The notes: a model not told the origin generated them from the sequence alone. A DNA stretch of 64,000 nt from Allobosea thiooxidans (GCF_900168195.1 NZ_FUYX01000005.1:248001-312000), one strand, 5' to 3'; shown: positions 34,866 to 44,068, counted from the stretch's first letter. A program made the numbers and translations.

Positions 34866-35837
34866 TCAGGCCCCGACTGCCAGATCGCGGTAGAGGTAGT
34901 CGCGGAAGTCGAACGCGCCGTTCAGCACGCCGACCGAGGTCCAGGTGTCGAAGGTCTTCTTCAGCCGGCCGGCAAATTCTTCGTCGATCTTCAGCCGGCG
35001 GTAGGGCACGTCGTCGTCATAGACGGCCAGCGCCGTCTCCTCGTCCTGCTTCGCATAGGTCTTGTACCAGGCGATGTGGTCCGCCTTCTTTTCCCGGCTC
35101 CAGCGATAGCTGCGCTCGATCCGGTCGGCATAATCGGCGATGGCCGCGACCTTCGCCGGATCCTGCAGGGCGCTGCGGGCCGCACTGAAGACGAAGAGTC
35201 CGGAATTCACATCCTCGCCGTTCGACAGAACGCGCGCGCCGAGCGTGCTGCGGATGCGGGCGCCGTAGATGCCCCAGGTGGCCCAGGCGTCGATGCTGCC
35301 GGCAGCGAAGGCTGCACCGGCATCGACCGGGTTCAGAAAGGCCAGCTTCACATCACTTTCGGTCAGCCCGGCCTTGCGCAGTTCCCCGACGACGAGGAAA
35401 TGCGCGACGCTGCCGCGCGTGGTCGGCGAGATGGTCTTGCCCTTGAGATCGGCGACCGATTGGGCCGTGCTTCCCTTCGGGACATAGAGCCGCGTACCCT
35501 TGCCGCCATTGCCCCAGGCCGCGACGACGGCAATCTTCGAGCCGCCGGCGATGGCGCTGACGGTCGGTGAATCATTGGCGGCGCCGATATCGATCGCTTC
35601 CGCCTTGAGAGCCTCGTGAAGGTGGAAGGCTGCCGGATAGGCCGACCATTCGATCTTGTAGGGCACGTCGGCGAGCAGGCCGGCCGCCTGCAGCTTGCTG
35701 CGGTGCTGACCGACCTGATCGCCAATGCGCAGCGTGACCTTGGAAAGGTCGGGCGAGGCGCCGCGCGCCACGGCCGGAGCGACGACGCCAGCGGCCGCGA
35801 GGGCCAGAGTGAAGGATCGGCGGGTGACAAGTGGCAT
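34866..35837 (-). CDS. ABC transporter substrate-binding protein, SsuA family
   Basis: A 323-aa aliphatic-sulfonate-type binding protein with a twin-arginine-like signal (TRRSFTLALAAAGVVAPAVA). Conserved stretches include ADVPYKIEWSAYPAAFHLHEALKAEAIDIGAANDSP and FAAGSIDAWATWGIYGARI, typical of SsuA-like proteins. It binds the substrate in the periplasm. It is first of the ABC genes on this strand and ends 2 bp before the permease. Confidence 0.92.
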   Translation of the reverse strand: MPLVTRRSFTLALAAAGVVAPAVARGASPDLSKVTLRIGDQVGQHRSKLQAAGLLADVPYKIEWSAYPAAFHLHEALKAEAIDIGAANDSPTVSAIAGGSKIAVVAAWGNGGKGTRLYVPKGSTAQSVADLKGKTISPTTRGSVAHFLVVGELRKAGLTESDVKLAFLNPVDAGAAFAAGSIDAWATWGIYGARIRSTLGARVLSNGEDVNSGLFVFSAARSALQDPAKVAAIADYADRIERSYRWSREKKADHIAWYKTYAKQDEETALAVYDDDVPYRRLKIDEEFAGRLKKTFDTWTSVGVLNGAFDFRDYLYRDLAVGA

Positions 35838-35880
35838 GTCTCGTGCTCCTGAAAATCTCTGCCGGGGCTATGGCGCTCTG

Positions 35881-36555
35881 TCAGGCGACCTTGCGGTCCC
35901 CAGTCGCGAGCGCATCGAGCGTCGCCAGGATCGGTCCGGCTTCCGTGCGGTCCATCCAGTCGGGGCTGATGTCGGCGAAGCGGACGATGCCTTCGCGGTC
36001 GACGACCAGCACGGACGGCATGGGCAGCTCCCAGGTGCCCGTCCCGGTGACGTCGCTGATCGGCCTACCCGCTGCGATGGCGGCTGCGCGCGAGGCCTCG
36101 TCATATTCGTAGGTGACGCCGAGGCGCGCCGCGAGCGCGTTGCCCGGATCGGAGGCCACCGCGAAGGACAGCCCATGCCGCTCCCGGATCTCAACCAGCC
36201 GGTCCGGGACCTGCGGGCTGACCGCGACCAGCCGCGCCCCGCGGGCATGCACGCCCGGTGCCAGCTCCCTATCGTAGTGCGGCAGGGCGATGTTGCAGGC
36301 GGGGCAACCGGCGAAGCGGAAGAAAATCAGAACCAGCGGCCCTTCGGCGTGCAGCCGGTCGAGCGCAACGGGCCCGTCAGCTGCATCGATCAGCGTCGCC
36401 TGGCCGATCGCATCGCCGACCTGCACCCGGCGCCTGTCGCCGAGTTCCGCCACCAGTCGCTGGCGCTGCTCGCGATTGACCCGCAGCGCATCGGGCGACC
36501 AGCTTTTTTCCCGCTCCGCCTCGAGCGACTGGAACTTTTCAATGAGGGAAGACAC
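35881..36555 (-). CDS. Peroxiredoxin-like (AhpC/TSA) redoxin
   Basis: A 224-aa thioredoxin-fold protein. The active site is FRFAGCPACN with Cys84 and Cys87, a CxxC rather than a classic peroxidatic Cys-Pro motif, as in the peroxiredoxin-like AhpC/TSA group. It could reduce peroxides or a disulfide/sulfur intermediate. The GTG at 36555 is chosen because GGAG lies 9 bp before it; an ATG at 36612 would run into the AT-rich control region. It leads the sulfonate operon on this strand. Confidence 0.8.
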   Translation of the reverse strand: MSSLIEKFQSLEAEREKSWSPDALRVNREQRQRLVAELGDRRRVQVGDAIGQATLIDAADGPVALDRLHAEGPLVLIFFRFAGCPACNIALPHYDRELAPGVHARGARLVAVSPQVPDRLVEIRERHGLSFAVASDPGNALAARLGVTYEYDEASRAAAIAAGRPISDVTGTGTWELPMPSVLVVDREGIVRFADISPDWMDRTEAGPILATLDALATGDRKVA

Positions 36556-36765
36556 TACAAGAAACTCCAGATTTCGAAGATCATGATCAGATAATATTCG
36601 ACAATAAGTCAACGAAACTGAATTATTTATTCTCTAGGAATCATAGAATTATGATCCATATATTTTGATATATAGAGTATTTATTACGCCGCACTACAAT
36701 CAGATAATGTTACAAAAATCACATTCACCTTTCCGCGGATGCGGCATCCGACACGTTCGTCCGGA
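36556..36765 (-). promoter_or_regulatory. AT-rich control region of the redoxin-Ssu operon
   Basis: This 210-bp stretch is strikingly AT-rich for the window. It holds a direct repeat ATCAGATAAT (36586-36595 and 36699-36708), an inverted repeat ATCATA-N4-TATGAT (36640-36655) and a GATCATGATC palindrome (36579-36588). It is the only space upstream of the - strand sulfonate operon, so promoter and regulator sites should be here. Confidence 0.65.
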
Positions 36766-37347
36766 TCAAGCTCCAGTGAAGAGCCAGAGCCCGCCGAGCG
36801 TGGTCAGTCCGCCGAAGATGCGCGCGGCGATGAGCCCGTTGCGAGAAAGCTGCCTGCCGGCAAGCCCGATGCCGAGGCCGGCGGCATGCAGCAGGGCCGT
36901 CGCAAGCGCAAAGCCGGCCATGAAGGGCAGGCTCGTCGCGGAGCCCAGTTCGCCGCCGTGGGCATAGCCATGGAACAGGGCGAAGAAGCCGACCACCGCC
37001 ATGCCGACAGCCACCGGCAGCCGCAGGGCGGTGAGCGCGAGCAGGCCGAGCACCACGACCGAGGCCGCGATAGCCGGCTCGACGAAGGGCAGTCCGATGC
37101 CGGCGAGCGCCGTCACGAAGCCAACCATCATCGTGACAACGAAAGCCGCCGGAATAGCCCAGATGGCATGGCCGCCGACGACGAAAGTCCAGAGCCCAAC
37201 GCCGATCATGGCCAGGATATGGTCTGCTCCGAAGAGCGGATGTGAGAGACCGGCAGCAAAGGAGCCGTGCTCGGCCGGGTTGAGATGGGCGAAGGCCGGG
37301 CTCGCGGCCGCAACGCTCAGGATCAGGGCGATGCACAGTCTCTTCAT
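36766..37347 (-). CDS. HupE/UreJ-family metal permease
   Basis: A 193-aa membrane protein with a signal-like first helix and about six further helices. The family signature HPLFGADHILAMIGVGLW is present, along with a His-containing FHGYAHGGELG loop. HupE/UreJ proteins are nickel (or cobalt) secondary permeases. No hydrogenase or urease genes are nearby, so the metal probably serves another enzyme. It lies 35 bp after the cupin gene on the same strand. Confidence 0.9.
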   Translation of the reverse strand: MKRLCIALILSVAAASPAFAHLNPAEHGSFAAGLSHPLFGADHILAMIGVGLWTFVVGGHAIWAIPAAFVVTMMVGFVTALAGIGLPFVEPAIAASVVVLGLLALTALRLPVAVGMAVVGFFALFHGYAHGGELGSATSLPFMAGFALATALLHAAGLGIGLAGRQLSRNGLIAARIFGGLTTLGGLWLFTGA

Positions 37348-37382
37348 GGCAGCCTCTACATTCGGAAATTCACGGGACCGGC

Positions 37383-37907
37383 TCAGCCGGGATGACGATG
37401 GATCGGGTCGATCCAGTAGACCGATTCAGGCTTCTCGATCGGATCGACATCGGTGATGTTCACGACGACCGCCTCGTTGTCCGAACGGACCAGAACGCAC
37501 TCCAGCGTCTCGTCCGGCTTGGCGTTGATCTCCTGGTGCGGGACATAGGGCGGGACATAAATGAAGTCGCCCGGCCCGGCCTCGGCGACATATTCGAGGC
37601 GTTCGCCCCAGCGCAGCCTTGCACGGCCCCGCACGACATAGATCACGCTTTCAAGCGGGCCATGATGATGCACGCCGGTCTTGGCATCAGGCTCGATCGC
37701 CACGGTACCGGCCCAGATCTTCTGCGCGCCGACGCGAGCGTGATTGATCGCGGCCTGCCGGAACATGCCGGGAGTCTGCGCGGTATTGGGATCGAGTTGG
37801 TCGCCCTTGATCACACGCACACCGTCATGTTTCCAGCGTGGTGCGGTCGGCTCCCGGTCATGAGCGTGCGGTTCGCCGTGATGATGGTGGTGGTCCTCGG
37901 CGCTCAT
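37383..37907 (-). CDS. Cupin protein with His-rich N-terminus
   Basis: A 174-aa cupin. Residues 5-18 are His-rich (DHHHHHGEPHAHD), a likely metal-binding tail. The cupin motifs are GVHHHGPLESVIYVVRGRARLRWG (metal-ligand histidines) and PGDFIYVPPYVPHQEINA. It could be a metal-dependent enzyme, a metal sensor or a metal store feeding the adjacent HupE permease. No substrate can be given. Confidence 0.85.
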   Translation of the reverse strand: MSAEDHHHHHGEPHAHDREPTAPRWKHDGVRVIKGDQLDPNTAQTPGMFRQAAINHARVGAQKIWAGTVAIEPDAKTGVHHHGPLESVIYVVRGRARLRWGERLEYVAEAGPGDFIYVPPYVPHQEINAKPDETLECVLVRSDNEAVVVNITDVDPIEKPESVYWIDPIHRHPG

Positions 37908-38335
37908 GCCGCTCTCCTGTCGTGAAGGCTTAGCCTGTAGTTTTCTTCATAACACGACACAGAGATTTGAAAATAATGCCTGCTTCTAGATAGATCTGCA
38001 AACCCTCTTAAGATGATAATCAACCAAGAACGACCATCTATAACTATTAATTTGAAGTTTCTGGAATTTAATTTCTCCGAAACGGCATTCATGAGCAGTC
38101 AAAATTCTAAAGCGACTCATCCTATGACTTCCCATAGCTCGGCCCATCTAGATGCCCATGCCATCAACGCGCCTTGGAACAGCAAGGCCTCCTTCTCCAC
38201 GCTATATCTTTAAAAGAACATTTCGTTTGACATAACGAACGATCCGGCGTCGCATGAAAGGGTCGAAAATGGCGTCGATCAGGCCGCATTTCGACGGCGT
38301 GCCGCAGTTGGCGCGCCCGTGCTGGAGATGGCGGA
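37908..38335. promoter_or_regulatory. Divergent AT-rich control region of the organosulfur locus
   Basis: This 428-bp non-coding region separates the cupin/HupE genes from the FMN-reductase operon. I see no gene in it. It is much richer in A and T than the coding DNA. Near its right end is a near-perfect inverted repeat TTCGTT-N6-AACGAA (38222-38239), a good candidate operator for a LysR- or TetR-like regulator encoded outside the window. Confidence 0.7.
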
Positions 38336-38902
38336 ATGGCTCTGCGAACGATCGTCGGATTTTCAGGAAACCTCGCGCGTCCCTCGCGGACGCGGACCCT
38401 CGTCGAGACTGTGACAGCGGCGGCCTCCGACAAGCTCGTGCTGGAGCCGACCGTACTTGATCTCGAGGATCTCGGTCCCTCGCTGGGTTCGGCCCGCCGG
38501 CTCGGCGATCTGGACGCCGGTGCTCGCGCCGTCGTTGACGCGATCTTGGCGGCAGACCTGCTCGTCATCGGCTCGCCGACCTACAAGGGCAGCTATACCG
38601 GGCTCTTCAAGCACCTCATCGACCTGCTCGATCCGGCCACGCTGGCGGGCAAGCCGATCATCCTGACAGCTACGGGCGGCAGCGACCGCCACGCGCTGAT
38701 CATTGAGCATCAGCTGCGGCCGCTGTTCGGATTCTTCGCCGCGCATACCGCCCCGACCGGCATCTACGCCACCGATCGAGACTTCCAGGATGGACGCATC
38801 ACATCCGCACAGGTCCGGCAGCGCATCGACCAGAGCATTGTCGAGGCCGGTCGCCTGCTGCCGGATGCAGGAAATTCCACACTGCTCTTAGCGGCGGAAT
38901 GA
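38336..38902 (+). CDS. NADPH-dependent FMN reductase (SsuE/MsuE type)
   Basis: A 188-aa flavodoxin-fold protein. The flavin site GSPTYKGSYTGLFKHLIDLL is the SsuE-type signature. It should supply FMNH2 to the SsuD-like monooxygenase encoded 1.1 kb downstream, splitting sulfonates into sulfite and aldehyde. It is the first gene of the + strand operon. Confidence 0.9.
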   Translation: MALRTIVGFSGNLARPSRTRTLVETVTAAASDKLVLEPTVLDLEDLGPSLGSARRLGDLDAGARAVVDAILAADLLVIGSPTYKGSYTGLFKHLIDLLDPATLAGKPIILTATGGSDRHALIIEHQLRPLFGFFAAHTAPTGIYATDRDFQDGRITSAQVRQRIDQSIVEAGRLLPDAGNSTLLLAAE

Positions 38903-38912
38903 GGCGGCGGCG

Positions 38913-40073
38913 GTGAATCCCGTTCCGACCCTGCTAGAACGCGCCCAGCTGGTGGCTGCCGAGATCGCGGAGAATGCAGCCGCGCTCGACCGCTCGGGCA
39001 CCTTCCCGGCCGAGGCGATCGCGCGGGTGCATCGCGCTGGCCTGAGCGCGCTGACAGCGCCGAAGGCGCTCGGCGGGCGAGATGCGAGTTTCCTCGAGGT
39101 TTATGAGGTCATCGGGGCGATCGCCGAGGCGGAGCCGTCCACGGCCCTGATCCTGTCGATGCAGTACATCCATCTCAGGACGCTGCTGCGCAGCCGGGCC
39201 CCGGCGCATCTGATCGAAAATGTCGTCACAAGCGCCGTCGAGGATGGCGCGCTGATCAATGCGCTGCGGGTCGAGCCCGACCTCGGCACACCGTTGCGCG
39301 GCGGGCTTCCGGCCACGACCGCCGAACGGACGGCGGCTGGCTGGCGCATCTCCGGCCGGAAGATCTATTCGACCGGTGCGGCAGGATTGAGCTGGGCCTG
39401 GGTCTGGGCACGCACCGACGAGGACGAGCCGCGTGTCGGTGGTTTTCTTGTGCCGATGGCTGCCCCGGGCATCCACGTCGAACGGAGCTGGGACCAGCTC
39501 GGCATGCGCGCTTCGGCGAGCGACGACGTCGTCTTCGACAAGGTCGAGGTACCGGCCGATCATGCTGCGGATATCCGGCTGCCGCAGCAATGGGGGCCGC
39601 CAGAGGGCGCGCAGGCTGCGCTCCATGCGCTGCTGGTGCCGGCGATCTATGACGGGGTGGCGCGCGCGGCCCGCAACTGGCTCGCCGGCTTCCTGAACGC
39701 GCGCCGGCCGAGCAATCTAGGCGACTCGCTCGCCAGCGTGCCGCGCATCCAGCAGGCGGTCGGCGAGATCGAGGAAAAGCTCGCGGCGAACCGCCGGCTG
39801 CTACGCTCTGTGGCGGTCGAGGCGGACGCCGGCGAATACCTCTCCGCCAGCGAAGCCGCGCTGCTCAAGCTCACCGTCACAGAGAACGCCATCGCGGCCA
39901 CAGAAATCGCCCTGAGGCTCAGTGGCAATCACGGCGTCAGCCGCTCCAATCCGCTGGAACGGCATTATCGCAACGTCCTCTGCGGACGCATCCATTCCCC
40001 CCAGGAAGACAGCGCCCGCCAGCAGGCCGGCCGCCTCGCCCTCACCCTCGACACGAAAGGTGCAGCACAATGA
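38913..40073 (+). CDS. Acyl-CoA dehydrogenase-family protein (SfnB/DszC-like)
   Basis: A 386-aa flavoprotein of the acyl-CoA dehydrogenase fold. It has the N-terminal helical domain, a GWRISGRKIYSTGAAGLSWAWVWARTD middle domain and a helical C-terminus with GNHGVSRSNPLERHYRNVLCG. Members in sulfur-starvation loci (SfnB, DszC, SoxC-like) are linked to sulfone or thiophene-type oxygenation and not to fatty acids. The GTG start lies 10 bp after the FMN reductase and the stop overlaps the next start. Confidence 0.85.
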   Translation: MNPVPTLLERAQLVAAEIAENAAALDRSGTFPAEAIARVHRAGLSALTAPKALGGRDASFLEVYEVIGAIAEAEPSTALILSMQYIHLRTLLRSRAPAHLIENVVTSAVEDGALINALRVEPDLGTPLRGGLPATTAERTAAGWRISGRKIYSTGAAGLSWAWVWARTDEDEPRVGGFLVPMAAPGIHVERSWDQLGMRASASDDVVFDKVEVPADHAADIRLPQQWGPPEGAQAALHALLVPAIYDGVARAARNWLAGFLNARRPSNLGDSLASVPRIQQAVGEIEEKLAANRRLLRSVAVEADAGEYLSASEAALLKLTVTENAIAATEIALRLSGNHGVSRSNPLERHYRNVLCGRIHSPQEDSARQQAGRLALTLDTKGAAQ

Positions 40074-41152
40074 GCATCGAATTCATCGGCTTCGTCGGTA
40101 ATTTCCGCGCCTCGGAAACGGTGGTCCGCTCGGGCCCCGTCGTCGATCTGAACTATATCGAGGCGCTCGCCAAGGCACAGGAGTACGGCGGCTTCGACCG
40201 CGTGCTGCTCGCCTTCCACTCGACCTCGCCCGAAAGCATCCTGGTCGGCCAGCACGTTGCCTCGGTGACCCGCGACCTGAAACTGATGATCGCGCATCGC
40301 CCCGGCTTCACGGCGCCGACGATCGCCGCCCGTCAGCTCGCCACCCTCGACCACATCACAGGGGGGCGCGTCGCGGTCCATATCATCACCGGCGGTGACG
40401 ATGCCGAGCTTGCGCAGGACGGCGACCATCTCACCAAGGACGAGCGCTATGCCCGCACGAGGGAGTATCTCGACATCGTCCGGCAAGAATGGACGAGCCC
40501 CGCCCCCTTCGACCATGACGGCACCTACTACAAGCTGCGCCGCGCCTTCTCCGAGGTTAAGCCGCTCTCGGGCTCGATCCCGATCTATTTCGGTGGCGCC
40601 TCCGAGGCCGCGATCAAGGTCGCCGGCCGGCATGCCGACATCTATGCGCTCTGGGGTGAGACCCACGACCAGGTGCGCGAGCTGATCGCCCGGGTGCGGA
40701 ATGCCGCGGCTGCCCATGGCCGCAAGCCGCGCTTCAGCCTGTCGCTGCGGCCGATCCTCGCCGACACTGAGGAGCAGGCCTGGGCCAAGGCGGCCGCCAT
40801 CCTCGACACCGCGAAGGCGCGGATCGAGAAGACCGGCTTCGCACGCAAGCAGGGACCGGAGAACGAGGGCTCGCGCCGACTGCTGGAAGCGGCCGCCAAG
40901 GGCACGCGCCTCGACAAAAGGCTCTGGACGGGGCTTGCGGCGCTGACAGGAGCCCGGGGCAACTCGACCTCGCTCGTCGGCACGCCGGATCAGGTCGCCG
41001 ACGCGATCCTCGACTATTACGACCTCGGCGTCACCAGCATCCTGATCCGTGGCTTCGACCCCATTACGGACGCCGTCCAGTACGGCCAGGAACTGATCCC
41101 GCGCGTGCGCGCCCTCGTCGCTGCGCGCGAAGCCCAGCGCGCCGTCGCCTGA
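40070..41152 (+). CDS. ssuD: LLM-class FMNH2-dependent alkanesulfonate monooxygenase (SsuD-like)
   Basis: A 360-aa bacterial-luciferase-family monooxygenase. Conserved stretches are RPGFTAPTIAARQLATLDHITGGRVAVHIITGGDDAEL and KPLSGSIPIYFGGASEAAIKVAGRHADIYALWGE, typical of SsuD and its close relatives. It should cleave a C-S bond of alkanesulfonates using FMNH2 and O2, giving sulfite. SsuD, SfnG and related DMSO2 enzymes are hard to separate by eye. Confidence 0.88.
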   Translation: MSIEFIGFVGNFRASETVVRSGPVVDLNYIEALAKAQEYGGFDRVLLAFHSTSPESILVGQHVASVTRDLKLMIAHRPGFTAPTIAARQLATLDHITGGRVAVHIITGGDDAELAQDGDHLTKDERYARTREYLDIVRQEWTSPAPFDHDGTYYKLRRAFSEVKPLSGSIPIYFGGASEAAIKVAGRHADIYALWGETHDQVRELIARVRNAAAAHGRKPRFSLSLRPILADTEEQAWAKAAAILDTAKARIEKTGFARKQGPENEGSRRLLEAAAKGTRLDKRLWTGLAALTGARGNSTSLVGTPDQVADAILDYYDLGVTSILIRGFDPITDAVQYGQELIPRVRALVAAREAQRAVA

Positions 41153-41190
41153 AGCCTTTCCCGAACGATCATAGACCGGAGCGACAAGCC

Positions 41191-42231
41191 ATGACCGAAG
41201 CAGCCACCGAAACGGATCGTCACGGGCTCGACAGGCGCACGCTGCTGCGTGGGGCTGCCCTTGGCGGGCTGGCCCTTCCGCTCGGCGCCCTGGCCGCCGG
41301 CCAGAGCCGCGCCCAGCCCGCAGCGGGCAAGCTCACCAAAATCAAGTTCGCGACCAATTCCGTCGCGCCTTGCCTGTCCCCGGTCTATCTCGCCAAGGAC
41401 AAGGGGCTCTACGAGAAATACGGACTCGACGTCGAGCTGATCGATTTCGGCGGCCCGACCGAGAACCTGCTCGAAGCGCTCGCCACCGGCAAGGCGGATG
41501 CCGGAGTCGGCATGGCACTGCGCTGGCTCAAGGCGCTGGAGGCGGGCTTCGACGTCAAGATCACTGCCGGCTCGCATGGCGGCTGCACCCGCCTCGTCGC
41601 GCTGGAAACGGCCAATATCCGCAACCTGGCCGATCTCAAGGGCAAGACGATCGGCATCACCGACCTCAACAGCCCGGGCAAGCACTTCTTCTCGATCCTG
41701 CTCCACAAGGAAGGGCTCGACCCGGTCCGCGACGTCGAATGGCGGCAATATCCGATCGCCGCTCTGCCGATCGCGGCCGAGAAGGGTGAGGTCCATGCCG
41801 TCGCCGACGGCGACCCCAACGCCTATCTCTGGCTGAAGCGCGGCGGCTGGGTGCAGATCGCCTCCAATCTCGACCACGGCTTCGAGAACCGCGTCTGCTG
41901 CATCATCGGCGTGCGCGGCAGCCTTGTGCGCGACGATCCGAAGGTTGCGACGGCACTGAACCGCGCCGTGCTGGAAGCCCATGACTGGACGGTGGCCAAG
42001 CCCGAGGATGCCGGGCACTCCTTCGCCCGCTTCGCGCCGAAGCATGTCACGCCCGAGGACATCATCGGCATCCTGAAGGGCCAGACCCACAACCACCGCC
42101 CCGTCGGTACCGAGCTGAAGCGCGAACTCGCGCTCTACGCCGAAGAGCTGCGCTCAGTGCGCGTCTTCAAGGCATCCACCGATCCGAAGACCTTCGCCGA
42201 GAAGGTCTACGCCGACGTGTTCTCGGCCTGA
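41191..42231 (+). CDS. ABC transporter substrate-binding protein, second sulfonate-type system
   Basis: A 346-aa SsuA/TauA/NMT1-like binding protein with a twin-arginine signal (LDRRTLLRGAALGGLALPLGALA; cleavage near residue 43). The mature part shows SPVYLAKDKGLYEKYGLDVELIDFGGPTENLLEALATGKADAGVG. It belongs to the second importer of the locus, encoded by the following two genes. Confidence 0.9.
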   Translation: MTEAATETDRHGLDRRTLLRGAALGGLALPLGALAAGQSRAQPAAGKLTKIKFATNSVAPCLSPVYLAKDKGLYEKYGLDVELIDFGGPTENLLEALATGKADAGVGMALRWLKALEAGFDVKITAGSHGGCTRLVALETANIRNLADLKGKTIGITDLNSPGKHFFSILLHKEGLDPVRDVEWRQYPIAALPIAAEKGEVHAVADGDPNAYLWLKRGGWVQIASNLDHGFENRVCCIIGVRGSLVRDDPKVATALNRAVLEAHDWTVAKPEDAGHSFARFAPKHVTPEDIIGILKGQTHNHRPVGTELKRELALYAEELRSVRVFKASTDPKTFAEKVYADVFSA

Positions 42232-42242
42232 GGGAGGAGCAC

Positions 42243-43247
42243 ATGAGCGGCGCCGGAATCGCATTCGAACGGGAGGGGGCGACCAGGGGAATCCGCTGGC
42301 CGTTCGCCGCCTGGTGGGGAACGGGCCTCGCCGGCTCGGCCGTCTGGCTGGGCGTTGCGGCGGTGACGGTGTTGTGGCGGGAGGTGATCCCCCTGCCTTA
42401 TGGCGACGCCTTCGCCTGGATCTGCGCGGCCGTCGCCGCGGTCCTGTTCCTAGGCGCGGTCACAGGGGCGCCTGGCCGGATCGGACAGAGGCTGCGCAAT
42501 GCCGGTCCTTGGGCGATCGCGCTCGGGCTTTTCCTCGGTCTCTGGGAGATCGTCACCGCCAAGACGGGCCGCCTGCCGCTGCCCTTCTTTCCTTCGCCGC
42601 AGGCACTCGTCGAGGTCTATGTCGACGAGTGGCCGCGCCTGCTCGATAGCGTCGCCGCGTCGGGCTGGCTTCTGATCCGCGGCTTCCTGTTCGGTGCGCT
42701 CGCCGGCTTCTCGATCGGACTGGCCATGGGCTGGTGGCGCCGCGCCGGCTACTGGATTCATCCGGTGCTGCGGCTCATCGGCCCTGTCCCGGCAACGGCC
42801 TGGCTGCCAATCATCTTCTTCGTCTTCCCGACCAGCGCCAGCGCCAGCGTTTTCGTGATAGCGCTCGCCAGCGCCTTCCCCGTCGCCGTGCTGACCTGGT
42901 CGGGCATCGCCAGCGTCAACCGCGACTATTACGACATTGCCCGCACGCTCGGCGCCAGCGAGCGCTTCCTGATCCTGAGGGTCGCGGTGCCGGCGGCGCT
43001 GCCGCATCTCTTCGTCGGCCTGTTCATGGGCCTTGGTTCCTCCTTCGCCGTGCTGGTCGTCGCAGAGATGTTGGGCGTGAAGTCCGGGCTCGGCTGGTAT
43101 CTCAGCTGGGCTCAAGGTTGGGGCGCCTATGCCAATCTCTACGCCGCGCTGCTGGTGATGGCGCTCGCCTGCTCGACGCTGATCACGGTGCTGTTCCGGC
43201 TCCGCGACCGGCTGCTCTCCTGGCAGAAGGGGATGGTCAGATGGTAG
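42243..43247 (+). CDS. ABC transporter permease, second sulfonate-type system
   Basis: A 334-aa permease. Two extra N-terminal helices precede the SsuC-like core; the EAA loop is YYDIARTLGASERFLILRVAVPAALPHLFVGL. It is longer than the other SsuC-like protein of the locus (304 aa), so the two are not recent copies. It overlaps the next gene by 7 bp. Confidence 0.92.
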   Translation: MSGAGIAFEREGATRGIRWPFAAWWGTGLAGSAVWLGVAAVTVLWREVIPLPYGDAFAWICAAVAAVLFLGAVTGAPGRIGQRLRNAGPWAIALGLFLGLWEIVTAKTGRLPLPFFPSPQALVEVYVDEWPRLLDSVAASGWLLIRGFLFGALAGFSIGLAMGWWRRAGYWIHPVLRLIGPVPATAWLPIIFFVFPTSASASVFVIALASAFPVAVLTWSGIASVNRDYYDIARTLGASERFLILRVAVPAALPHLFVGLFMGLGSSFAVLVVAEMLGVKSGLGWYLSWAQGWGAYANLYAALLVMALACSTLITVLFRLRDRLLSWQKGMVRW

Positions 43248-44041
43248 CCGCGGCCGCCCTGCGCCTTGCGGACGTCGAGGTCGCGTCCGGCTTCGGCGTC
43301 GACATCCAGAATGTCTCGCATCGCTTTGTCCTGGACGGAAAGCCGTTGCCCGTTCTCGATCAGGTCGGTTTCTCGGTTGAGCCCGGTTCGTTCACGGCGC
43401 TGATCGGCCCCTCCGGTTGCGGGAAGTCGACGCTGCTGCGGCTTCTCGCCGGGCTCGACCATCCCTCCGAAGGACAGGTACTCGTTGATAGCGTCCCGGT
43501 CGGTCGCCCGGACCCGTCGCGTATCCTCGTCTTCCAGGACCCGACGCTGTTTCCCTGGCGCAGCGTGCGCGACAACGTCGCGCTCGGACCACAGGCACGC
43601 GGCACGGCGAGGACAGACGGTGCGCGGATCGACGAGGTCATCCACACCGTCGGGCTGGACGGCTTCTCGTCGGCCTATCCGCATCAGCTCTCCGGCGGCA
43701 TGGCGCAGCGCGTCTCGCTGGCGCGGGCGCTCGTCAACGATCCACGACTGCTCCTGCTCGACGAACCGCTCGGCAAGCTCGACTCGCTGACGCGCCTCGC
43801 CATGCAGGAGGAACTGGTCGCGATCTGGCGCCGCACAGGGCTCACCGCATTGCTCGTCACCCACGATGTCGAGGAAGCCCTGTTCCTGAGCCAGCGTGTG
43901 ATCGTGTTCGGCCCGCGCCCGGCCCGTATCGTCGCGACGATCGAGGTCGACCTGCCTTATCCCCGCCATCGCGGCGATCCGCGCCTGGCAGAGCTTCGCC
44001 GCGAGGCGCTCGGCCATCTCGGCCTCGCCGAGAGCTGGTGA
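43241..44041 (+). CDS. ABC transporter ATP-binding protein, second sulfonate-type system
   Basis: A 266-aa ATPase with Walker A GPSGCGKST (residues 56-64), signature LSGGMAQRVSLARAL, Walker B LLLLDEPLGKLD and His in LLVTHDVEEAL. It completes the second importer. The start lies inside the permease end. Confidence 0.93.
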   Translation: MVAAAALRLADVEVASGFGVDIQNVSHRFVLDGKPLPVLDQVGFSVEPGSFTALIGPSGCGKSTLLRLLAGLDHPSEGQVLVDSVPVGRPDPSRILVFQDPTLFPWRSVRDNVALGPQARGTARTDGARIDEVIHTVGLDGFSSAYPHQLSGGMAQRVSLARALVNDPRLLLLDEPLGKLDSLTRLAMQEELVAIWRRTGLTALLVTHDVEEALFLSQRVIVFGPRPARIVATIEVDLPYPRHRGDPRLAELRREALGHLGLAESW

Positions 44042-44068
44042 TCGAACCGATCCAAAGGAGATATCCTC

